A DNA stretch of 64,000 nucleotides from Streptomyces marinisediminis (GTDB lineage: Bacteria; Actinomycetota; Actinomycetes; Streptomycetales; Streptomycetaceae), in the NCBI RefSeq assembly GCF_026262575.1, contig NZ_JAPKFL010000011.1, positions 62,001 to 126,000 of the forward strand, in the 5' to 3' direction. Positions 1 through 7,835 of the stretch are shown one piece after another (position 1 is the stretch's first letter; each line of letters starts with the position of its first letter). Below the pieces are notes generated by a model. It was not told the DNA's origin and ran no database searches. It was given only the letters and a program-made list of their open reading frames with translations. The position numbers were made by a program, and so were the translations under genes.

Positions 1-62
1 AGGTCGGTCAGAGCGCGCGGGTCGAAGCTGAGGCCGAAGGCCGGCTGCTGCCCCGTGTTCAT
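1..62 (-). CDS. partial gene, N-terminal 20 residues only
   Basis: Only the first 20 codons lie in the window; the gene continues past the left edge. The reading begins MNTGQQPAFGLSFDPRAL. Its ATG overlaps the stop codon of the upstream DUF4913 gene by an ATGA junction, so the two are probably co-transcribed and translationally coupled. Too little is visible to name a function. Confidence 0.6.
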   Translation of the reverse strand, partial: MNTGQQPAFGLSFDPRALTD

Positions 63-715
63 GACGTCGGCTCTCCTGGCTCACCGGAACCGGAGGCGTC
101 CCCTTCAGCGTTGTTCGTCTTCTCAGGGCGTGCCGACGGCGGCGGGCCTGGGAGGATCCGGTGCGCGGGCCGGTCCGGGGAGGTCATGCACGCTGACAGA
201 GGGCCGCCGGGTGCGCGGATCGCCGCGAGGGCGTGGGTGAGGAAGTCCCGGTGCCACACGAACAAGCCGGACAGCCCGGCTTCGGGGTCCTTGTGCTGCT
301 GGTAGGCGAGCCACAGAGCGTGGAGCCACGCGACGACGTCGTCGTGCTCCTGCCACTGCAGGCACCAGGGCGCAGCCGTGGTCACCTCTGCCCCGTAGAC
401 CGGCAGGAGGAAGTCGTCGACCCAGTCACTCAACGAGTCGATTTCGTCCTCGTACTCCTCGCCCTCCAGCTCCAGAATCGGGCGCGGCTCGGGCGAAGCA
501 GCTGGAGCCGGCCCGCCCAGTCCCGGCATGCCGAACGCGGCGAACGGCGAAGGAGCCGGGGGCGGCGCCGAGGCGAGGTGGTCGAGCTGCTGGGCCTGCT
601 GCGCGGACTGCTCCATCAGCCGCCTGACACTGGCCTCAATCCCTTCGAGGTGCGGGTCCGGAACACGTACCGGCTCCAGCTGACCACCGTCATGGGGTTC
701 TACGGATCCAGGCAT
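59..715 (-). CDS. DUF4913 family protein
   Basis: A 218-residue protein with an acidic, proline-rich N-terminal half. The central block has the tryptophan pattern of DUF4913 (WCLQWQEHDDVVAWLHALW, about residues 118-136), followed by a second Trp (LFVWHRDF). The family is common on actinomycete conjugative elements and its function is not known. A strong AGGAGG lies 11 bases before the ATG. Its stop overlaps the start of the next minus-strand gene by 4 bases. It shares the minus strand with the methyltransferase upstream and diverges from the secretion cluster. The family call rests on recalled sequence pattern, not on a search. Confidence 0.65.
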   Translation of the reverse strand: MPGSVEPHDGGQLEPVRVPDPHLEGIEASVRRLMEQSAQQAQQLDHLASAPPPAPSPFAAFGMPGLGGPAPAASPEPRPILELEGEEYEDEIDSLSDWVDDFLLPVYGAEVTTAAPWCLQWQEHDDVVAWLHALWLAYQQHKDPEAGLSGLFVWHRDFLTHALAAIRAPGGPLSACMTSPDRPAHRILPGPPPSARPEKTNNAEGDASGSGEPGEPTS

Positions 716-865
716 GAAAAGGCAGTCCTCCTAGGAGCCATGGGAAAGAATGTGAAGCGGAATCACCGGCCCGCAGATCTCCTTCCGGGAACTCCACGGA
801 AGAGGACAGGGCTCCGGACGCATTCAGAAGGCCCGAACACCGGTCGGCAGAGTGGGATTGAGGCG

Positions 866-1672
866 TCAGACGGTCAGGCCGACGTCGTCCTGCGTGAGGG
901 TCTGACGGACGGTCTCGGTGAGCCGGTCGGCTGCGATAGAGGCGTAGTGCTCGGTCTTCTCCACGCCGATGAAATCACGGCCTTCCAGCAGAGCCGCGAC
1001 CCCGGTGGAGCCGGAGCCGACACAGAAGTCGAGCACCGTGCCGCCCGGCGGGGCGATCTTGACCAGCTCGCGCATCACTTCCACCGGTTTCTGCGTGATG
1101 TGCTGACGCTTCGCACCCGACGGCTGTGACGCGCTGTACAGACCCGGCAGGTAGACCGGGTTTCGGGAGGCGTCGATCGGCCCGTTGGATGCCCAGACGA
1201 TGAACTCACAGTTCTGCGTGAAGCGGCCCTTCTGTGGCCTGGCCTGCGGCTTGTGCCAGGCCAGCACGCCGCGCCACAGCCAGCCAGCGGCCTGGATCGC
1301 GTCCGTCGTGACGGGGAGCTGGCGCCAGTCGGTGAACAGCAGCGCCGTCCCGCCGGTCTTCGTCAGCCGGTGGGCCTCGGTCATGATCTGCGTCAGCCAG
1401 AAGCCGTAGCTGCGCTGGTCCATGTTCTCGCCGGTGAAGTCAGCCAAGGTGTGCTTGGCGTCGCCGGATGTGTACTTCTGCTTCGCGCTGCGGGAAGTGC
1501 GCTCCTTGGCTGTCCGGCCGCCGCTGTTGTACGGCGGGTCGGTAATCACGGAATCGACGCAGTCGTCCGGAAGGCCGGCAAGGACGCTGAGCGCGTCGCC
1601 CTGGTGCAGGGAAAAAGGCAAAGAGAGACCCCGATTCGGGTTGAGGCGTGCGGAAAGAATCGCCTCGCGCAT
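866..1672 (-). CDS. site-specific DNA methyltransferase (N6-adenine or N4-cytosine type)
   Basis: From the chosen start the protein has 268 residues. The catalytic motif DPPY (residues 45-48) comes before the AdoMet-binding motif FCVGSGSTG (about residues 216-224), the order typical of beta-class amino-methyltransferases. A variable, probably target-recognising stretch lies between them, with no adjacent restriction nuclease gene. The reading frame is open 390 bases further upstream, but that extension reads as low-information sequence. The ATG at 1672 has an AGGGG five bases upstream, so it was preferred. Methyltransferases like this are common on conjugative elements as anti-restriction or self-modification enzymes. 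The base modified cannot be told from sequence alone. Confidence 0.8.
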   Translation of the reverse strand: MREAILSARLNPNRGLSLPFSLHQGDALSVLAGLPDDCVDSVITDPPYNSGGRTAKERTSRSAKQKYTSGDAKHTLADFTGENMDQRSYGFWLTQIMTEAHRLTKTGGTALLFTDWRQLPVTTDAIQAAGWLWRGVLAWHKPQARPQKGRFTQNCEFIVWASNGPIDASRNPVYLPGLYSASQPSGAKRQHITQKPVEVMRELVKIAPPGGTVLDFCVGSGSTGVAALLEGRDFIGVEKTEHYASIAADRLTETVRQTLTQDDVGLTV

Positions 1673-2133
1673 CTGTACCCCTGGGGCGGCCCGGAATTGG
1701 GGCATGCAGAAGCCCAGGGCCGTAGACAGAGGAGGGCGAGGGGAGTCCCAAAACTGTAGAGGCGAACGCGCCGCCGACCAAGAAGTGCCGTGCTGAGGGG
1801 CCGGTTTCCGACCCCTCACGCTGACTTTTTGGTCGGCCGCCAATCCGGCCCTACTGTTTTGGAACTGCCCGGCAGACACCGCCGCTGGCAGAATTCCACC
1901 CTGCCTATCGGAGGTTGCCCCTGCCTCGGCATACCTAACTCTCCCCATGGCCTGCGCGGCGAGCGGCAACTCGCCCGAGCAGGCCAGCACCTTCATCGCC
2001 CACCCCGGCCGCCGCGCCCCTTCCACCACGCCACGCGCACGCGGCACGCCGGAACTGCACACAAGGACACTCTCGTGACCCCTCGATACCCACGCCTGCC
2101 CGAAACCGGTGACCCGCGAGCGGGCCGTACCGG
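1673..2133. promoter_or_regulatory. divergent intergenic region between methyltransferase and secretion cluster
   Basis: About 460 bases with no convincing gene separate the leftward methyltransferase from the rightward secretion cluster. It should hold promoters for both directions. It contains the long inverted repeat at 1773-1837. A short reading frame begins at a GTG at 2075 behind a good AAGGA and ends at a TGA overlapping the TTG start at 2134. Confidence 0.5.
1773..1837. repeat. long imperfect inverted repeat (about 27-base arms, 10-base loop)
   Basis: The left arm 1773-1800 starts GCCGACCAAGAAGT and ends GAGGGG. The right arm 1811-1837 reads CCCCTCACG and ends TTTTTGGTCGGC. The arms pair through GCCGACCAA/TTGGTCGGC, an A/T-rich middle and GAGGGG/CCCCTC, with a short internal bulge. 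The loop is about 10 bases. It lies in a divergent intergenic region of a conjugative element, so an oriT, a regulator operator or an attenuator are all possible. No nick-site consensus was recognised. Confidence 0.6.
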
Positions 2134-3252
2134 TTGAAGACGCTCGCCGCCGGCATCGGCGTCGTCTTCCTCTCCCCGTTCCTCCTCGGCGGCGCGGCCA
2201 TGATGATGGCCAGCTCCAGCGAAGCCGCCACCAGTAGCAGCGCCACCTTCCAGTGCCTTCCCGACGTGGACACGGACAAGGTCACCGAGCAAGTCACCAA
2301 GATCCTCGACGGTGCGGACACATCCGATGTCCGCGTCGAGGGCCTGACCCTGCCCGGTGAGCAGGTCCCGAACGCGCAGACGATCGTCGCCACCGGCATC
2401 AGCCTCGAGGTTCCCAAGCGCGGTCAGATCATCGCGCTCGCCACCGCCATGCAGGAGTCCCGGCTGCGCAACCTCTCCGGTGGTGACCGCGACAGCCTCG
2501 GCTTGTTCCAGCAGCGCCCCTCGCAGGGCTGGGGCACACGCGACCAGATCAGCGACCCCGTCTATGCGAGCGAACGGTTCTACAAGGCGCTGCTGAAGGT
2601 GAACGGCTGGCAGCAGATGACCGTGACACAGGCCGCCCAGGCCGTACAGAAGTCCGGCTACCCGGACGCGTACGCACAGTGGGAGCCGCTCGCGACCGCG
2701 CTGCAAAAGGCCATCGCCGCCACCTTCCCCGGAGCCGACGACAACGGCTCCGACAAGGGCACTGACGGAAAGCCCGGCGACTCGGGCTGCGGCACCGGCG
2801 ACGGCTCGCAATACGGGCCGATCCCCGAAGGGGCCGTCCCCAAGGGCTACAAGATCCCCAAGGACACCGACCCACGGGCTCGCAAAGCGATCGTCTGGGC
2901 GATGCACCAGCTCGGCACGATGTACCAGTGGGGCGGCTCGTGCGCGGCCCCCCGCGGCCCTGACCCGATGGGCCGCTGCGACTGCAGCTCGCTGATGCAG
3001 CAGGCGTACGACAAGGCCGGCATCAAGCTCACCCGTACCACGTACACGCAGGTCAACGAAGGCAAAGCCGTCTCACCGAAGGCCATGAAGCCCGGTGACC
3101 TGATCTTCAGCCGCGGCACCGCCGCGCGCCCCGAGCACGTCGGCATGTACCTGGGCGAAGGGCTCGTCATCGAGGCCCCGCGCACCGGCAAGCCCGTCCG
3201 GATCACACCGCTCAAGGACTGGGACGTCCTCGCGGTCCGCCGCGTGCTCTGA
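2134..3252 (+). CDS. NlpC/P60 cell-wall hydrolase of the conjugation apparatus
   Basis: A 372-residue two-domain lytic protein. An N-terminal hydrophobic segment (residues 4-30) anchors or exports it. Residues about 80-200 resemble a lytic-transglycosylase domain (MQESRLRNL with a Glu near 107, then LGLFQQRPSQGWG). The C-terminal NlpC/P60 domain has the Cys of DCSSL at 284 and the His of HVGMY at 335. Such proteins open peptidoglycan for type IV secretion, as VirB1 does. The start is a TTG overlapping the stop of a short upstream frame (TTGA). That upstream frame has the better ribosome binding site, so coupling, or a frameshift that has split the N-terminus, is possible. Confidence 0.85.
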   Translation: MKTLAAGIGVVFLSPFLLGGAAMMMASSSEAATSSSATFQCLPDVDTDKVTEQVTKILDGADTSDVRVEGLTLPGEQVPNAQTIVATGISLEVPKRGQIIALATAMQESRLRNLSGGDRDSLGLFQQRPSQGWGTRDQISDPVYASERFYKALLKVNGWQQMTVTQAAQAVQKSGYPDAYAQWEPLATALQKAIAATFPGADDNGSDKGTDGKPGDSGCGTGDGSQYGPIPEGAVPKGYKIPKDTDPRARKAIVWAMHQLGTMYQWGGSCAAPRGPDPMGRCDCSSLMQQAYDKAGIKLTRTTYTQVNEGKAVSPKAMKPGDLIFSRGTAARPEHVGMYLGEGLVIEAPRTGKPVRITPLKDWDVLAVRRVL

Positions 3253-3353
3253 CGCCAGCGCCCGCGCCGCTCTGCGCGGACCACCTCCTCCCCCTCTCGC
3301 TTCCTCCCCCAATGGCCCTCCGGCCTGCGCACGCAAGGAGCCTTGCCCCACCT

Positions 3354-3662
3354 ATGACACCCCTCGCCGACCGGATCTATCTCGCCTTCGACCCAGGGAT
3401 CACCCCGAAAGGGGGCGGCCTGCCGGGCCTTGCCGTCCTGAAGAACGTCGTCTCCAGCATCAACATGTTCGGCATCATCGCCGTGGTCGGCGCCCTCGCC
3501 GTCAGCCTGGCGGTGTGGGCCTGGGGTCACCACACCGGTGGCCACCAGGCCGAGGCGAACGGCAAGAAGGGCGCCACCGTGGCCGCCGGCGCCGCCCTCG
3601 GCCTGGGCGCCGCGAACGGCATCGTGGCCTTCTTCTCCGCCCTGGGGTCGAAGGTCCAGTGA
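3354..3662 (+). CDS. DUF6112-like small membrane protein
   Basis: 102 residues. The conserved stretch GITPKGGGLPGLAVLKNVV is followed by a transmembrane helix (about 37-60), WGHHTGGHQAEANGKKG, and a second hydrophobic, Gly/Ala-rich segment. This matches DUF6112 proteins encoded in Streptomyces conjugative clusters. Size and two-helix layout recall VirB2-type pilin subunits, but that role is an inference. AAGGAG lies 13 bases before the ATG. The stop overlaps the next gene by one base (TGATG), so the two are coupled. Confidence 0.7.
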   Translation: MTPLADRIYLAFDPGITPKGGGLPGLAVLKNVVSSINMFGIIAVVGALAVSLAVWAWGHHTGGHQAEANGKKGATVAAGAALGLGAANGIVAFFSALGSKVQ

Positions 3663-4348
3663 TGCCCAAGCGTTCCCTCTCCCTGTCGGGCTACGGAGCG
3701 GGCTGGTCGGCCAACCGCCGCATCGCTCTGATCGCGATCGTCCTGGCCTGCTTGCTCGCAGCAGCCGGCGCAACCGCGTACCTCACCGGGCGCGGAGGGT
3801 CACACGATTCGCCCGCCGGCAGTCAGGCCGCGTCGCCGAGCGTGTCGGCATCCGCAGAACCCTCCGAGGGCTCGGCCGCCAATCCGGGCTCGGTACCCCG
3901 ACCGCCGCGGATCTCCGATCCCGTCGCCTTCGCCAAGGCCGCCGCGGCGATGCTCTGGTCCTACGACACCCGCACCACCAACCACGCCCAGCAGCTCGCC
4001 GGCATGGAGGCGTGGATGACGAAGGAGAGCCAGTACAGCGACTGGGCATCGGTCTCCGCGCAGGTGCCCGACCCGGTCCTGTGGTCGCGGATGGCGGACC
4101 AGAAGCAGTACGCCACCGCTGCCGTCGCCGAGGCGCACTACCCGGCCGCGTTCAAGCAGGCCCTCGCCGAAGACCCCTCCGCGATCACCAAGGCGTACAT
4201 CTACGCCGTCACCGTCACCGGCAAGCAGGCCATCACCTGGGCCAAGGGCGGCGGAGGGGCGGAAGACCGCTCCATCACCCTCGCCGTGCAGTGCCGGCCC
4301 TCGTCCGACTGCTCACTCGTCGCCATCGCCCCGCGCGTCGCGCCCTGA
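3662..4348 (+). CDS. membrane-anchored secretion-cluster protein of unknown function
   Basis: 228 residues. A single transmembrane helix (about residues 20-43, RIALIAIVLACLLAAAGATA) follows a short basic cytoplasmic tail. A Ser/Ala/Pro-rich linker leads to an extracytoplasmic domain containing AMLWSYDTRT and two cysteines near the C-terminus that could form a disulfide. Topology and position between the DUF6112-like and VirB6-like genes fit a VirB8-like or conjugation-channel component, but no family motif proves it. The start overlaps the previous stop by one base. Confidence 0.65.
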   Translation: MPKRSLSLSGYGAGWSANRRIALIAIVLACLLAAAGATAYLTGRGGSHDSPAGSQAASPSVSASAEPSEGSAANPGSVPRPPRISDPVAFAKAAAAMLWSYDTRTTNHAQQLAGMEAWMTKESQYSDWASVSAQVPDPVLWSRMADQKQYATAAVAEAHYPAAFKQALAEDPSAITKAYIYAVTVTGKQAITWAKGGGGAEDRSITLAVQCRPSSDCSLVAIAPRVAP

Positions 4349-4369
4349 CCACAAGGAGGTAGCTCCCTC

Positions 4370-5773
4370 ATGGGATTTTGCGACCTTCCCCTCGCGGACA
4401 AGGTCTGCGCGGTCGGCGAGGCAGTGGACTTCGCCTCCGACCCCGGCAAAGCCATCGGCGACTGGATGGCCAAGAGTGCCGGCGAACTCGCCGCCGCCTC
4501 GGCCGACCTCGCCGCCAAAGCAGTCGACGCCACCACCCACGTCGACCTGAATGCGACCTGGTTCCGCGACAACTACGAGACAATCCTCCCGATCGGCCTG
4601 GTCGTGCTCGTGGCCACCTTCTGCGCCCAGCTCGTCCGCGCCGCCATCCGCCGCGACGGCCAGGCCCTGAGACAGGCGTTCACCGGCACGGCGTCCGGCG
4701 TGATCTTCGCGTTCGCCGCCATCGCCCTGACCACCGTCGCGATCGAAGTGGTCGACGCCCTGTCCGCCGGCCTGTTCAAAGCCGCGAACACGGACATCGC
4801 CTCCGCGGTGCGCCGCATCGTCAAGGTCAACCAGATACCCGGCCTGGCCGGACTGGGCTGGCTCGTCGCCGTCTTCGTGGCCCTCGGAGCCGCCATCGGC
4901 GCCATCCTGTACTGGTGCGTGATGATGGTGCGCAAGGTCGGCATCCTCGTCATGGTCACGTTGGCCGTCTTCGCTGGCGCAGGTGGCGGCTGGGAAGTCG
5001 CCCGCCGCTGGCGCAAGGGCTGGATCGAGGCCACCGCCACCCTCGTCGTCTCGAAGCTGCTGATGACGATCATCTTCGTCCTGGGCATCGCCGCCATGGG
5101 CAAGACCGAGGCCAACGACGGCCTGGCCGCGCTCGCCGACGTCCTCGCAGGCATCGTGATCATGATCCTGGTGCTGCTGTGCCCGTACGCCACCTTCAAG
5201 TTCGTCCACTGGGCCGCCGAAGGCACCGACGGAGAATCGATTCACCGCGCCGGCGGAGCCGGTGCCCGGCTCGCCAAACAGCACGCCGAGCGCACCGCGA
5301 AGAAGGCCGCCGCAATGGCCGCCACTGCCGGAACCGGCGGGGCCGCAGCCGGAGCAGGCGCCGGAGCCGGTGCTGCCCCGCAAGGCCCTGACTCGATTCC
5401 GGGCGGCGGAGGATTCCCCGGCGACATCGCCCCCAACTCGACCGGCGGAGATAGCCAGCAGAGCCCCCAGGGCGGTGGAGGCGGTGCATCGCCCGGCGGC
5501 GACGCCGTCAAGTCCGGCTTGGAGAAGGCCGTGCAGCCAGCGCCGTCCAGCGTCACCGACGACACCAGCGGTCAGATCGGCGGCAGCCCCTCAGCCGGCG
5601 GCACCGGCTCGGGCGCCGCAGCCGGCCAGGCCGGCGGATGGCAGACCACGCCACCGACCACCACCCCGCCACCGCAGGGCGCCCCGCCTTCCCCCGGCCC
5701 GCAGACCGCAGGTTCACAAAACCTTGGCACGAGCGGGACGGCATCCCCACCGCCGCCTCCGACCAGCCCCTGA
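4370..5773 (+). CDS. VirB6/TrbL-like polytopic membrane protein of type IV secretion
   Basis: 467 residues. After an N-terminal amphipathic segment come about six hydrophobic helices between residues 75 and 285 (ILPIGLVVLVATFCAQLV, SGVIFAFAAIALTTVAIEVV and others). A long C-terminal tail is rich in Gly, Ala, Pro and Gln and is probably disordered and cytoplasmic. This layout is that of TrbL/VirB6 proteins, which form the inner-membrane channel. A very good ribosome binding site (AAGGAGG) precedes the ATG. It sits between the membrane-anchored gene and the SCO6880-family gene in one operon. Confidence 0.75.
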   Translation: MGFCDLPLADKVCAVGEAVDFASDPGKAIGDWMAKSAGELAAASADLAAKAVDATTHVDLNATWFRDNYETILPIGLVVLVATFCAQLVRAAIRRDGQALRQAFTGTASGVIFAFAAIALTTVAIEVVDALSAGLFKAANTDIASAVRRIVKVNQIPGLAGLGWLVAVFVALGAAIGAILYWCVMMVRKVGILVMVTLAVFAGAGGGWEVARRWRKGWIEATATLVVSKLLMTIIFVLGIAAMGKTEANDGLAALADVLAGIVIMILVLLCPYATFKFVHWAAEGTDGESIHRAGGAGARLAKQHAERTAKKAAAMAATAGTGGAAAGAGAGAGAAPQGPDSIPGGGGFPGDIAPNSTGGDSQQSPQGGGGGASPGGDAVKSGLEKAVQPAPSSVTDDTSGQIGGSPSAGGTGSGAAAGQAGGWQTTPPTTTPPPQGAPPSPGPQTAGSQNLGTSGTASPPPPPTSP

Positions 5774-5780
5774 CCCTCTG

Positions 5781-5799
5781 CCCGCCCGCTGGGGGCGGG
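5781..5799 (+). terminator. GC-rich hairpin after the VirB6-like gene
   Basis: CCCGCCC and GGGCGGG form a 7-base perfect stem around a 5-base loop, just after the stop of the VirB6-like gene. No T-run follows. It may attenuate transcription or protect the message, since the operon appears to continue. Confidence 0.35.
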
Positions 5800-5851
5800 A
5801 GGCACCGCGCCTTTCGCCCCCAGCCTCCCCCGCGCCTTCAGGACCATCCCC

Positions 5852-7324
5852 TTGTCTGATCTCTCCGTCGCCCCGGTCACGGTGAAGTTCCCGCACCGGT
5901 CCCGACGCGGCATCCTCCTCGGCCTGTCCCTACCGCAACTCGTGCTCGTCTCCAGCGCCTTGGCACTCCTGCTGGCAACGGTGGTCTCCACCGGGCTGCT
6001 CGGCGCCATCGCGCTGTCCCCGCTGTGGGCGGCGGTCGCCGCACTGGTCGCCATCCGACGCAACGGCCGCTCACTGATCAACTGGGCTCCCATCGTCGCC
6101 CGCTACGCACACCGCCGCCGCACCGGGCAGCTCCTCTGGCTCGCCCGGCCCGTCACCCGGCCCCGGCAGGACGGCATCCTTCACCTGCCCGGCACCGCCG
6201 CCTCCCTTCGCGTGGTCACCCCCGGCGACTCCGCCAACGGCGCATCGGCCGTCCACGACCCGCACCGGCAGACCCTCACCGCCATCGCCCGCGTCAGCAG
6301 CCGGGCCTTCGCCCTGCTCGACCCAGCCACGCAGAACCACAACGTGAACGGCTGGGGGCGCACTCTGGCGGGCATCGCCCGCACCGGGCACGTCGCCACC
6401 GTGCAGGTCCTGGAGCGCACCGTTCCCGACTCCGGCGACACCCTCGCCCGGCACTGGGCCCAGCACGGACAGCCCGAGGCCCCGGTCGCCGGGCAGATCT
6501 ACTCCGAACTGGTCGCCTCCGCCGGACCCGCCGCCGCCCCGCACGAGACCTACCTCGCCATCTCCCTCGACCTCAAGGCCGCCAAGCGCCTCATCAGCCA
6601 GGCCGGTGGCGGGCTCCCAGGAGCCTTCACGGTCATGGAGCAGACCACGGCCTCCATCGCCCAGGCCGCCCGCAACGCCGGCCTCATGGTCACCGGGTGG
6701 CTCAGCGCCCGGGAGAGCGCGGCCGTCATCCGCACCGCCTATGACCCCAAAGCCCTCTCGGCCTTGCAGCAGTGGTCCGACACCGGCCGCGCCGAAGCCG
6801 ACCCCGCGGCGGCCGGGCCCGTCGTCCAGGTCGAGGAGTACGACCGGATCACCACCGATACCGCCCGCCACGTCACGTACTGGGTGGAGAACTGGCCCAG
6901 GACCGAGGTGGGCGCCGGATTCCTGCACGGGCTGATGTTCACCGCCGGTGTGCGCCGGAGCCTGTCCCTTATATACGTGCCGCAGGGGCTCGAGTCCGCA
7001 CTGCGTGACGTCCAGCGGAAAAAGGCGGCGATCATCGCCGACGCCAGCGAACGCGCCCGCCGCGGCCAGGTCGACAGCGAGGAAGACTCCGTCGAGTACG
7101 CCGACGTCAAGCAGCGCGAGCGACAGCTCATCGCCGGCCACGCCGACGTCGCCCTCACCGGCCTGGTCACCGTCACCGCCGACACCGACGCCCTCCTCGA
7201 CGCCGCCTGCGCACAGATCGAGACCGCCGCCGTCACCGCCGGCGTCGACCTGCGCCGCCTCAACTACCAACAGTCCGACGCCTTCAGCCTCGCCGCGCTG
7301 CCCCTCGCCCGCACCGCCCTCTGA
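5852..7324 (+). CDS. SCO6880-family conjugation protein
   Basis: 490 residues. Two hydrophobic helices near residues 25-65 follow a short basic N-terminus, as in PrgI/VirB3-type proteins. A long soluble region then runs to the C-terminus. The following gene supplies the ATPase domain, so the pair probably matches a VirB3-VirB4 unit split differently from the Gram-negative arrangement. The family is named after an S. coelicolor protein and occurs throughout actinomycete conjugative elements. The start is TTG, since no ATG or GTG fits. A potential start upstream was not found within the open frame. Confidence 0.75.
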   Translation: MSDLSVAPVTVKFPHRSRRGILLGLSLPQLVLVSSALALLLATVVSTGLLGAIALSPLWAAVAALVAIRRNGRSLINWAPIVARYAHRRRTGQLLWLARPVTRPRQDGILHLPGTAASLRVVTPGDSANGASAVHDPHRQTLTAIARVSSRAFALLDPATQNHNVNGWGRTLAGIARTGHVATVQVLERTVPDSGDTLARHWAQHGQPEAPVAGQIYSELVASAGPAAAPHETYLAISLDLKAAKRLISQAGGGLPGAFTVMEQTTASIAQAARNAGLMVTGWLSARESAAVIRTAYDPKALSALQQWSDTGRAEADPAAAGPVVQVEEYDRITTDTARHVTYWVENWPRTEVGAGFLHGLMFTAGVRRSLSLIYVPQGLESALRDVQRKKAAIIADASERARRGQVDSEEDSVEYADVKQRERQLIAGHADVALTGLVTVTADTDALLDAACAQIETAAVTAGVDLRRLNYQQSDAFSLAALPLARTAL

Positions 7325-7360
7325 CCCCTGCCCCCCGGCGGCAGGAAGGAACGTAACCCT

Positions 7361-7807
7361 TTGCCCCCTCCTCCGCGCGCCGACGACGCGCACCCCTATC
7401 TCCGCGCCGCCACCGCCGGAGTGCGCCACCACACCCGCGCCCCGAACCGGTCGACGCCACGCAGCCCGGCGGACCGAGTCCACCTCGACGTGCTCCACGC
7501 CCACCTCACCGCCCTGCACCAGCTCCTCGACCAGCTCACCGAGACCACGCGCCCTGCGCATCCGGCCGCAGGCCGGCACCTCGCCACAGCGAACACGCGG
7601 CTGTGGCAGGCCACCGCCGAAGTCCACACCGCATTCCACCTCATCCCCGCCACTACTAAGAACACCACCGAGTGCCGACCCGAGCGGCTCCCGGAAGGAC
7701 CGCCGGTCCTCACGATCTGCCAGCGCCACCTCGCCGCCGGACACACCATCCGCCGCAAGACCACCCCCTCCGACCTCCGGGCGCACACCACCGCGTGCGC
7801 CCGATGA
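7361..7807 (+). CDS. DUF6238-like small protein
   Basis: 148 residues, TTG start behind GGAAGGA. It has conserved-looking blocks YLRAATAGVRHHTRA, HLDVLHAHLTALHQLLDQL and GPPVLTICQRHLAAGH. It lies between the SCO6880-family gene and the VirB4-like ATPase gene, the usual place for DUF6238 proteins in Streptomyces elements. No catalytic motif is visible. Helical, His-rich composition suggests a small scaffold or regulator, but that is a guess. Confidence 0.6.
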   Translation: MPPPPRADDAHPYLRAATAGVRHHTRAPNRSTPRSPADRVHLDVLHAHLTALHQLLDQLTETTRPAHPAAGRHLATANTRLWQATAEVHTAFHLIPATTKNTTECRPERLPEGPPVLTICQRHLAAGHTIRRKTTPSDLRAHTTACAR

Positions 7808-7835
7808 GCACCATCCGCCGAAACGAGGGCCCCCG

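Noticed and set aside
1672..2062. N-terminal extension of the methyltransferase to 398 residues
   Set aside because: The added 130 residues have no family similarity, would run through the inverted repeat at 1773-1837, and lack a binding site. The ATG at 1672 has one.
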